Shown here: piece after piece, positions 11,803 to 23,482 of the stretch
Position numbering within the stretch: the first letter of the stretch is position 1
How the letters are laid out: every line of letters begins with the position of its first letter
Assembly (NCBI RefSeq): GCF_000344685.1
Contig: NW_006920416.1
Location: 806,712 to 870,711 of the forward strand
DNA from: Gloeophyllum trabeum ATCC 11539
Lineage: Eukaryota; Basidiomycota; Agaricomycetes; Gloeophyllales; Gloeophyllaceae
Direction of reading: 5' to 3'
DNA length: 64,000 nucleotides
Notes under the pieces: model-generated
What the model was told of the DNA's origin: nothing
Seen by the model: only the letters and a program-made list of their open reading frames with translations
Database searches by the model: none
Translations under genes and position numbers: made by a program

Positions 11803-12666
11803 GTGCCTCGTCGTGTGACCGTGTATCATGTACGAATATGACCGAGGGAGGCTTGTATCACTGGCATGTAGGACGTTGAGATCGACATTGGCAACGCCGT
11901 GCTTCTGGGAATGAATATATCATGTTTTGTAACAGCGATCGAACCTTCCTTGAGCATCTCGGAGAATGAGGGAGACCTTTCAACGTACGACACCTGATAT
12001 GTTCGAGTAAAACACCTCCGCTATACGCCTCAGGTGCTCAACCTTCTGCTCCGTCCTACCGTGACGTGACAGTGATGGCAATGTGAAAGGGTTAGGGTCA
12101 CACTTCGTCCGAGTAGCCGGCGGAGTGAGCGCGGAGATTCTGGAGATACTATCATTTCGGGGGAGTTAGTCAGGTATCCCTCCATTTATTTTGTATCTTC
12201 ATGATACCTTGAGATATGGACATCGGTCTTCGCAGTCCGGTGCAGTGCCACCCTGTATGTACTCAGCAAGGCGGGATACTGGACGGATGGGCAGTCGGCA
12301 GCCTTCTGATGTATGGTCGACGGGACTGGCCAGGTCCAAAGACAACCGTAATTGGCAGTTGCCGGTCTTCGGTTGGTGATGCATCGACATTGACATCTGG
12401 GGCTATAGCTATGTAGTCATGGTCACGGTCATGGGTATCCCTGGGGCGCGTCACGGTCTCCCGCTCTATTCCCGCCATGACATCGGAGGGAGGAGTCTCA
12501 GTCTACATCGCGCGCCCGGGCAACGTCAGGCCTACGTCACCGTGGATCCCTAGGCCTCGCGAGGTCTGCAATATAAACCACTCACGCTGAGCAGGTCAGG
12601 TACATTATTGCCTGTTACTACCACCACCACTAAGCGAAAGAAACGAACTAAGCGAAAGGAACGGAT
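11803..12666. other. Intergenic between metallothionein genes
   Basis: No coding frame of note. It holds the 3' region of the first metallothionein gene and the promoter of the second, with ATATAAA at 12571-12577, 90 bp upstream of the second ATG. Confidence 0.55.
12571..12577 (+). promoter_or_regulatory. TATA box of second metallothionein gene
   Basis: ATATAAA lies 90 bp upstream of the ATG at 12667, a spacing similar to that of the first copy. Confidence 0.55.
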
Positions 12667-13034
12667 ATGGCTGGAGACTGCACCTGCGAAGCGCGCTGCG
12701 GGTGAGTTCCGCGCGTCCGCGATGCTGCACCCGCTCATGTGGCCCCAGCGCGTGCGGCCCCTCCGGCACGGGCTGCGCGTGCCCGAAGGGCAAGTGCGAC
12801 TGCGCGCAGTGCGTGAATAAGGCGCACACGGCTGGGGTACGTTCCCCGTTTTCCCTTCCCCCTTCCCCCTTTCCCTTTCCCTTCCCCTCCCCCCCCCTGC
12901 CCCCTCACTCCCTCACTCCCTCGTTCGCGAGTGAAATCGGTGGTACTGACGTGCGTTGTGTCGAACAGTGCGAGTGCGGCGGCTCCGCGCAGGGGTGCAA
13001 ATGCGCGAAGGAGAGCAAGGCGTGCGAGTGCTGA
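12667..13034 (+). CDS. Metallothionein, 62 aa (copy 2)
   Basis: Three exons (12667-12701, 12749-12836, 12969-13034) encode 62 residues with 15 cysteines. The order of CxC and single Cys, the central NKAH, and both intron positions and phases match copy 1, so the two arose by tandem duplication. The non-Cys residues differ strongly: this copy is rich in Glu, Asp and Lys (ending KACEC) where copy 1 is rich in Ser and Asn. That suggests different metal preference or regulation, but this is inference. Intron 2 is 132 nt and contains a long run of C and T. A G-rich tract starts about 40 nt after the stop codon. Confidence 0.88.
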
Positions 13035-13071
13035 GCGCCGGGCGGGCGTTCGCCTTTGGCTCGGATCCGAA

Positions 13072-13113
13072 TGGTGGTGGCGGGGGGCGGGGGGCGGGGG
13101 CGGGGGGGGGGGG
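13072..13113 (+). repeat. G-rich tract, G-quadruplex candidate
   Basis: Just downstream of the second metallothionein stop the plus strand holds at least four runs of five or more G separated by single C. This meets the usual pattern for an intramolecular G-quadruplex in DNA or in the mRNA 3' UTR. Folding is inferred, not shown. Confidence 0.55.
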
Positions 13114-13347
13114 TATGAACAGCTCGTGCAGTGGACGTGTTGTATGAATCGTATTGCGTTGCATGTATGGTGGATGCATGCGCGTCCTGTTCCCTCAGTT
13201 GTTCGTGGTATCAGAAGAAAGTTGAAGAGAGGTAACCATCGTGGGGTATTCATATCATACAACCGTGTATACATCCCAGAGAAAAGGTCCGCACACCGCA
13301 CAAATGTCCACAATCCAAGGTCCTCATAACCCCCACACGACCACTCA

Positions 13348-13431
13348 TTACACCAACCCAGCGAGCACCACGCCCGCACCCGCCAGCGCCATACCCGCGC
13401 CAGCCCCGCTCGGCCTCCCCGCACCACCCGT

Positions 13432-13501
<70 letters not shown>

Positions 13502-13782
13502 CAGCACTCCGACCACGCCAACGCAGGGAGGACGTACCGAGGCCGAGGACAAATCGGCAGCGGTCAGCCCCGGGCAGCCCGCGCGCGTCCCGCAGGCGTC
13601 GTTGCCGTTGCGGTCGAGCGCGATGACTTGCGGGAGGGCAGCGTCTATCGGGTCTGGGGCCGGGGACGCAGACGCAGACACGGATACTGTATGGAGGGCG
13701 ATGAGCCTAGGCGGGGTGGAGGAGGGAGGGGCAGGGGCGTACGCAGGAGGAGCAGGGGCGCGAGTAAGAGCGTGGGTTGCAT
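13348..13782 (-). CDS. Small secreted protein, GPI-anchor-like
   Basis: Three minus-strand exons (13782-13743, 13686-13538, 13431-13348) join in phase to 90 residues. The N-terminus MQPTLLLAPLLLLLSVSASA is a clear signal peptide, cut by an intron in the codon after Leu13. The mature part holds two cysteines (ACGTRAGC). The C-terminus has a small-residue linker (SGAGAG) and a hydrophobic end, MALAGAGVVLAGLV, as in GPI-anchor signals. Function is unknown; cell-wall or plasma-membrane location is inferred. Intron 2 (106 nt) is mainly a (TG)33 repeat placed directly before the CAG acceptor. A TATATAA element lies about 56 bp upstream of the ATG. The gene converges on the second metallothionein gene. 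Confidence 0.72.
13435..13500 (+). repeat. (CA)33 microsatellite
   Basis: Sixty-six uninterrupted bases of CA on the plus strand. On the minus strand it is (TG)33 inside intron 2 of the GPI-like gene, ending one base before the AG acceptor, so repeat length could affect splicing. Confidence 0.95.
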
Positions 13783-15925
13783 AGTGCGCAGAACAAGTCA
13801 AAGAGGCTCAGGACTGCGGTCTCCCATCGCACCCTGCTTATATACTAGACGTCGACTCGACTTTGATCCGTATGGGGAAGACATTCTAGTCGTAGGCAAG
13901 CACGAGAGTGTCGAGTTGAGGGAGTACAACGCCGTCCAGGGGGTCACCGAGGTGGCTGTGCACGGTTATAATTGGCTCAAGGAGGTCCATTGGTCATTGA
14001 GTCCGCGTCCTGGTCAAGCATCTGAATCCTTGTACATATCGCGGGGAAGTGTCCTGCTGTCAACGCTGTGTTCCTTGTCCTTGTCTGACGCTCCCCACCC
14101 ACACCCGTCGACGCGCGTCACCTCCCCGCGCGTCGCCCGCTTCTGAATTGTACTTCCTTTCCTGATCTCACCCGGGCCCACGAATGCTGGAGTGGACGGG
14201 GGCAGTGCAGGCCTGCTCGCGTGTAAGTATCAGTGCCGCGTCCCGCTCCGGGTTGCATGCATGGACGAATGCGAGCATGCATGGTCCATTTAAGACAGTT
14301 GCTCGTCTACTAAGTCTTATTTAGGAGGCGCAGTATCAAGCCTAGGTCCCTGCTGCGTGCCACGAACTATCCAAAATACACACTCGCGCGATCCAACCGC
14401 CTGACCATCCCGCGCGCACGCGATCCATCCCCGCTCTTGTATGCACGCAGTCGTCCCCGTCCGTCCAGGATCTCAATGTCAAAGTCGGACGCGGGCCCCT
14501 CTGTCTCGTCAACGCACGCCCGCTCGTCGATCGCCCCTTAGGCGCCTCTACCAATCGATCGCGCACTCACTTCCGTCTGCATGATGCACGCCCGACAAGG
14601 CCCGGCGCGCCTCCATCCCCGGGGATCGCGCCCCGTGTGCGCTGCGCACCGCGGCCGATCCAGCTCTGGGTATCGAGCGGGGTGCGCCGGGCGGTAACGC
14701 CCCGAGAGTATACTACAAGTATCCCCGCCACGCGTGCTGCGCGTCCCATCCTTTCAAGTTGCTCCACCCCCCGCGGACCACGGGACCGATCCCTTCCTCC
14801 GCGACCTGCCCGCGTATCCTATCCAAACTGCACACCCGTCTGGCGCTGGTGCACACGGCCCGCCCCGCCCGCGCCGGCCGCCATCGCACTGGGCGGTAAC
14901 GCCACCGCGACCCCCCCCCCACCCCGCCCCTCCCGTCCCTTGTCGCGACCGGGACCGCGACCGGGAGTGCTTGAACGTTTCTGTGGATCCGGGCGCGGGT
15001 CCCTCGGCGTATACATATATCCCAGAGCGTCACCGGCACCGCTGGCGCTCGTGGATCCAGGTGGCCTCCGAGCCACCATCACCACAGCAACGCAATGCGA
15101 ATTTCCCCGGCCCCTGCCCGCACGGGCACTGGTCTTTCGCGAGGATCGGATCGGCGCGGTGAACGGTGAACGGTGAACGGGAGCAGGCTCTCCGGTGTCC
15201 AAGTTGCCTTGTCCGGTACCAACACGCTCGCCGTCAGCGATCCATCAGACCCGTCGCGCTCTTCATCTGAGAGAACAAGGCCGCGATTCGCTCCTCGGCC
15301 ATCCCTACTTGTGATGCGTCTTGGCCATTAATGTATACGTATACAATCGGCGCCGGTGTCCTCGTGCCCGCGCGCATTCCGAGCCGAATACATTTACATA
15401 ACATACCATACCCTTTCTCACTGCGTACTCATCTCCCGTACTAGTCAGTGGTAGCAGCCCCGAAGCTGGTTTCTGCCTGGGGATCCCGGATAGTACGTAT
15501 ACTAGTAGTGGGAGCGCAGTACTCTATCAAAACCCGCGGGGACAAACACGCGTCACGCAAAGTAATTATTAATATAACAAGGCAGAACGCACGTCCTGAT
15601 TCCATTAGAGATGCTAGCTGCTCATCTTCTCATACATTGCGGAGGGCATGCAAACTAGGCGACAATATACAACGGGGTAGAGCATAAAAAGCGTGCAAAA
15701 CAGTACTGAGCGGGGCGGGGGGATGTCAAATGTCGGACAGGTGCGTCGTGAAAAGCAGACTATAAGTGATGTACGTGCTGATTACTTTTAAGTAACGACT
15801 CTAATAAGATGCATGCATGCGAGTGTGAGGTAGCGGGCGATGGGCGGGATTAAGGGAGCGCGGGCGGGCGGGCGGGCGGCAGCGAGGGACGGGTCGGACG
15901 AGGAGAGCGAAGAGACGGACCATGC
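13783..15925. other. Intergenic, GC-rich, about 2.1 kb
   Basis: No convincing gene on either strand. Long open frames near 14640-15200 occur on several strands at once, as expected from high GC content. Simple-sequence features include a C-rich run near 14909-14935, a short tandem GGTGAAC repeat near 15158-15178 and (GGGC)n at about 15861-15878, in the 3' flank of the Hsp70 gene. Confidence 0.5.
13838..13844 (-). promoter_or_regulatory. TATA box of GPI-like gene
   Basis: TATATAA on the minus strand, 56 bp upstream of the ATG at 13782. It supports the start chosen for the small secreted protein. Confidence 0.5.
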
Positions 15926-18199
<2,274 letters not shown>

Positions 18200-18605
18200 G
18201 ACGAGTGGTGGGATGGAGGTGAAGGAAAGGAGGAAGATGAGAGTCGCTCCGGACTTTGCGTGTACAGAAATTTGAAGGCAAGCGTAATGCGTGGGACTTC
18301 CCTGTGCCGAGTTCCGGAATATTCCAGCTGCCAGCAAAGCCGGTCATTTCCGACCACGGAGCGGGTATAAGGTTGCCGCGGAGCCGCTGCGCGGTGGGCA
18401 GGAGATGACTGAGCCACAATTTACAAAGTCCCATTCAAGGACGGCGCGTGCACTCTGCTCCGACTGATTCATGAAAAATTGTATAGGATGATGTGGTGTT
18501 ACAGATACAGTAGCATACAAGAGATAAATACCCAATAAAGATACTCCGGGAGACAAGGAAACCGAATCATGGTCACTGATAGAGAAGAGAAGAGAATAGT
18601 CATGT
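18200..18605. other. Intergenic, Hsp70 promoter
   Basis: About 400 bp between the Hsp70 start and the 3' end of the upstream gene, both on the minus strand. It holds the heat-shock element at 18312-18324; nothing else stands out. Confidence 0.6.
18312..18324 (-). promoter_or_regulatory. Heat-shock element (HSE)
   Basis: TTCCGGAATATTC is a perfect array of three alternating 5-bp units (TTC nn GAA nn TTC), the consensus binding site for a trimeric heat-shock factor. It lies 113-125 bp upstream of the mitochondrial Hsp70 start codon. Heat or proteotoxic induction is inferred. Confidence 0.75.
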
Positions 18606-21600
18606 TCATGGCACCCAGAAGTCCCTGCGCGGTAAGGTTGTCGAACGACCGATGGGAGAAGCCTGCGCGGATCGCCCGCCTTGCTCCGAAGGCGTGCTTG
18701 ACCTCGTACGGGAGACTGCAGAGCCGACAGCAACTGCAGGTCTCGCCACTATTGACGAAGGAGGTCTTGCAGATGCGGCATTCAAGACGTCGTGCTGCCG
18801 AGAAGGACCAGCACGAGAGGCGCGGCCGATAGTTGACGGACCGAAGCGAGAACTGCAGGCGGAAGTATCGTGTCGGCAGTGAGGCTTGAAACAGGGTGTT
18901 CCCGACGCTTGAGAGGAGCTCGCCACAGAGCGCCCAAAGGCCGAGCGCTTTGCGAACGTCAGAGGAGCGGTAGGAGGTAATTCTTGACGAGATAAATCTG
19001 GAGACATTGAATTTGGCCTAGTGAGCCCGGCCTTCCGCGAAGATAGTACAGGGACAGCCGACGGCCGAGGGCTACCACGGTTCATAATGTGTTTGGGCTT
19101 GACTGTGTTGGTGATATCCATCAACGGCGTGGCAGGTATGCTTGGACTGGCCCAGGGAAGCTTAAGAGTCGAAACGGAGTCTTCCAAGTCGTCAGGAAGC
19201 GCTTCACCAATATCGAGGTCCCGCGAGTCCCTAAGGGGCCGACGTTTGGTCGAGGAAGGAAGAGACGACTTAAAGGGTTCACCAGAGCCGTTCGGCCTTC
19301 TACGGCTTCCGATGAGGGAACCTGAACCAGCGCGAACATCCATTGATGGCTTGCGTCGGCCAGACCCAGTTGGAATACCAGAGAGAACCGGTGAGGTAGG
19401 CGTAGCGCACCCAGAACTGAACATGCCGGTAGATGTAGAGAGGCCAGATTTGACGAATCGGGTGGACACGGGTAGAGGAGGCGGCACCTGCCTCTTCGCA
19501 GGAGTACGTTTCATCGAGGCAGCAGCAGCGACAGATGATTCTATAGATCTAGAAGTCAAGCTAGAAGTAGAAGAGGACATTCTTGAATGCTGTCGGAGCT
19601 TGCCAGTGCCAAAAGATATGGGCGGACTTGACGGAGCAACTAGTCGAGACACAGAGGGTGTGCTTAAATCCTGTCGGTGCTTGCCATTGCTAGAGGACAC
19701 GGGCGGACTTGTCGGAACGACCGTTCGAGACACAGAGAGGGTCTTGGTATCCCATCGGACCTTGCCATTGCCAAAGGATACAGACGGACTTGATGGAGGT
19801 ACCAACCGAGACACAGGAGGTCGCGGCGCCCGGGAATTGACGGCCTTGCGCGTGGAATCAGAACTGCCGGAAGTCGAAGATTGCTCGCCAGCTCTTACAT
19901 AGGACATCGGCGATGGCGAGTCTGATTGTGAGATGCTCGCCTGCTTTCGAGCCCGAGCAGCGGTAGAGCCAGCCGGCGGAGAACCGATACTCGCCTTCCT
20001 GCGACCACGAGCAGTCGGCAGAGAAGAGACAGCTGGCGAACCGCTGCCGCCAGATGGTAAGAGACTAGAACGTCTTGCACTTGAAATTGACGCTCGGCTG
20101 CCCTTCAACTTATTGACATTTGGAGTGGGCAACCTCGACACCGCACGAGACTCTAAAGCATTTAGAACAACCACTTTCGAAGTGGGAGGAGACACCGGAG
20201 CCCCAACATACCTACCATACCCCGGAGAAAGATCACCCATACACCCAGCAACAACAAACTCACCCGTCATCGTCGCAGCGTCCACTGGAGTGTCCTGATC
20301 CACTTGGCCACAAAGGACAGCTTCTCCCTCAGCCAGAGGGGAGGACAGGCTGCGAGCGACGACGAGCTCACCGTTGGCTGGGGCGGGCATCCCTCGATCC
20401 AGAGCACTGGTCTGCAGCAAAGGTTCGGTTAGCTTTGGTAGGAGTAGATATATGCGCGCATATAGTACTCACAAGCACGTCAGAGACTCCTGACAGGGGA
20501 ACATGTCCCTCCTTCTCGACAACGAGGCTGTTAGACTCGGGCTACAAAGGAAGAAAGCAAGATCGTCAGCGCCACAAACCTCTCCGACAGACATCACATA
20601 CCTTCTCATCCAGTGCAGCATCCTTCTCGCGCATAACGTCCTCGCTCTCCTTCCCATCCACAGGCTTGACCGCAACGTCCTCAGACGACTCCTTCATCAC
20701 CCAGACCTTCCTCCTGTTCCGTCGCTCCTCGGCGCCCTCGTCGTCTTCCGACCGTTCATCCTGCTTGGCATCGGTATCTTCGCCATCCTCGTTCATGCCA
20801 CTGCCCTCGCCCTTCTCGACCGCGAGCATCGCCTTGCCCGGCGCCTCCTTCATCACCCACATCCTCCGCCGGTGCCGCTTCAGCTCCCGCTCCTCCTCCT
20901 CCGAGTCCCACTCGTCCTTATCCTCCTGCGATTGTTCATCCCCGTCGTCCTCGTCGACTTGCTCGCATGATCCGACTTGTCCAGCGTCCGCGGCCGGAAC
21001 AGCGACAAGCTCCTGGGAAGCCTCGATAACCAGACCATCCTCGGCCACAGGTTCGATACGCGCCGTAGTGTTGTCCTCCACCGTCTCGACAGTTGCATCA
21101 GTAATCACAGCGCGCACCGTATTCCCCTCATCCACCGTAGCCATTGCCGTGATAGTAACCGACGACCGCTGCCTCGCATGCCCCCCTCGCTCCAACCTCA
21201 GCGTAACGCTCGCTCGATCCCCCATCTTCTTCACCTTCACCGCTGGGACCTCAAATCCGTGATCCTTGCACACCGCCCGCAACGCGCAGCGCATCGCAGC
21301 AGGACTCAACGTCACTCGCTCCGGCTCGGGCGCTTCCGTGAGCAGGCGTCTTGTCTCCAGCGGGTAGTGCTGCCTCCCTACCCGGCGCCGGCGCATGGTC
21401 GCGGGGTGCTCGCCGTTCAGGAGCTGGCGGATCACGTGGTCCAGCTGGTAGCGAGGATGAGCTCGAGGAGAGGAGACAGGAGAGAGAAGGGGATACGTAC
21501 CGGGAGAAGAGGGCCGAAGACTTTAGTGATGTCTTCTTCGAGCTCGGCATCGAGGGTGGTGGTGGTGGTGGTGATAGAGACGTTGGTAGGGGTGTTGCTC

Positions 21601-22668
21601 AAGCTCAACTCCTTAGTTGGGGGCGCCCACTCCATGTCTCTGGTCCTAGCCAGCCATTCGTCCACCATCGCCACAGTAAGGATCCCATTTGCCTCGGCTT
21701 GCAGTGCAGGGGCCTCCTCCTTCGGTGTCAGTACGACGCTATTGGGAGTAGCGGTGAAGATAGGAAGCTGATCCTCCACCACGGTAGTGTTGTTACTCGC
21801 GTTCATCACCGCTTCAGGCGGCGTCCAGTCTTTGGTCGCCTCTAGCCATTCCTCCACCATGGCAACAGTGAGGACTCCCTTCCCCTCCACTTGCTCCGCA
21901 GGCGCAGGATCGCTCACTGTAGATAAGTTGAGCACGATTCTGAGCGAGGAAAGAAAATGTCTAACCCTGAATAGTATGTTCGACAACCGTCCGGTCGGCA
22001 TCCTCGACGCCATCGTAAACATCATCAGAAGGGGCATTCAAACCTGCCTCGCCCATAGCATGCTCAGCCCCACCTCCCGACTTGTCGTGAGGTTCTTCGA
22101 TAGTGATGTTGAAGGGAACCATCGGTCGATAGTGTGTGGACGTGTCGTCGTCCGGAATCCATGCTCCTGGAATAAAATTCTTCGTAACAGTATCACCGTC
22201 AGCGATGTCTATTTCTTCGAAAATATCGTCATCGCCGCAGTGGGCGTCAGTGTATGCGGTATGGATCGTGATGGGGCCTTCATCGAGTGTCTTCCATACG
22301 CCTTCCTGGTGTCCCCTACATTCATCGACAATATCCTTCTCAACGTGAGGGTTGTCCTGATCCTCGTAAAAAGCACCGGGGACGGCCATCTTCTCCTCGT
22401 AAAAAGCACCGGGGACGGCCATCTTCTCCTCGACCTGTGCATCAGAAACGCGCTCGACCTCGGTCGTGACAGAAACAACAGGACGCGGGAGCTCAAGCTG
22501 AGCCCGCTCCTTGGCTTTCTTGTCGTAATAACGCAGCGCGACGATAGTGCCTGCTGCAAGACCGGCGACGCCCATGGAGATCCCGACGCCGACGACGATC
22601 TTGAGCGCGGGGACCTTGAAGACTGCCAGCGACGACGCCGACGCGGCGGGAACCGCGACTGGAGCCAT
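18606..22668 (-). CDS. Large membrane-anchored disordered protein
   Basis: Five minus-strand exons (22668-21966, 21916-21501, 21444-20602, 20541-20473, 20411-18606) join in phase to 1278 residues. Near the N-terminus is one hydrophobic segment (about residues 23-45) followed by RYYDKKAKER, suggesting a single-pass membrane anchor. The middle is acidic and has two internal repeat types: LTVAMVEEWL / LTVAMVDEWL, and RRMWVMKE / RKVWVMKE about 60 residues apart. The last 600 residues are Ser, Pro and Arg-rich, with three copies of a unit like VSRLVPPSSPSVSFGNGK and many RxxS sites. A perfect 33-bp tandem duplication (22361-22426) repeats EEKMAVPGAFY. I do not recognise a family. Splitting into two genes is possible but phase continuity across the 69-nt exon argues for one. 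Confidence 0.65.
22361..22426 (-). repeat. 33-bp perfect tandem duplication in coding sequence
   Basis: Two identical adjacent 33-bp units lie in the first exon of the gene at 18606-22668 and add eleven residues without changing frame. The perfect identity points to a recent event or a variable-number repeat. Confidence 0.85.
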
Positions 22669-23482
22669 GGACAGGCAAGAACGTGTGGGCTTCGCGAGTG
22701 TTGGTATGTCGCAAAGGGTTGGATGCGCGGGGTGGTCGTGGTTCAAGTTGAAGAGGGATGTGAAGGTCGGACAGGGAGACTTATACGCTGCCCTCCCTTC
22801 ACATTCTCAACTGACACTCACCTTTTTTGGTATGTTCAGAACGACGCGTCCAGCGATCGGCGGAGGTTGTCGATCGCTGGACGCGTCGCCCTTCACGCTC
22901 CTCATTTGAGAGTGCGCTACTTACCAAGTGCAATGTCCAGCTGGCTGCGATCGGTGCCCTAAACATTCATAATAAAGAGTATGAGTGGTGCCTTGCAAGA
23001 ATGCCCTGAATCCTGCGACAAGTCCACTACCAATTATCGATGTCTCCAGAGCAATGCCGCGCCGGGCTGGAGAGCAGGACGTCTCATACTTTTGCTGAGT
23101 TTACTGACCGCTGTTTCTTGAAGCGGGATATTCCACTACCGAACAGTCGATATCGTCGATGGTCAGTCATTGTAGGCTTAGGACGATGAGGGTCCTAGAG
23201 GAGGGACTACTGTGTCAATGCAGGACTTCATCATGTTCATGAAGTTTGGAAGAAGTGTTATCATCGGTATGTTTCCCACGCCCATACGGTGCATATCCTC
23301 GTGTAAGGTGGCACGCTCAAGCATGTCCCCTGAGAGCGTTCGTCAGAGCTGCGACTCAAACTACTATATATCCAGCACCGGCGGCATAAAACAAGAGTAC
23401 AGGCCATCAGCATCCAAATCACATCTAGCGATACATATATCCAGAATATCGGCCCTGGCAGGACCAAAGCAAACGACCCGGC
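22669..23482. other. Intergenic with perfect hairpin
   Basis: This 0.8-kb stretch is the promoter of the large gene (-) and the 3' flank of the APH-like gene (-). It contains the hairpin at 22842-22888. No other gene is seen. Confidence 0.5.
22842..22888. repeat. Perfect 18-bp inverted repeat, 11-nt loop
   Basis: CGACGCGTCCAGCGATCG at 22842-22859 is followed after 11 nt by its exact reverse complement at 22871-22888. It lies about 174 bp upstream of the start codon of the large minus-strand gene. It could be a binding site for a dimeric regulator, a cruciform, or the ends of a small element. Confidence 0.85.

Noticed and set aside
13241..14146. 301-residue plus-strand frame with a His-Thr run
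   Set aside because: It translates the (CA)33 repeat and overlaps the better supported minus-strand GPI-like gene.
14637..15176. 179-residue frame in GC-rich DNA
   Set aside because: Open frames occur on both strands here as expected from base composition, with no domain or splice support.
19021..19902. 293-residue plus-strand frame
   Set aside because: Antisense to the low-complexity exon 5 of the large minus-strand gene.
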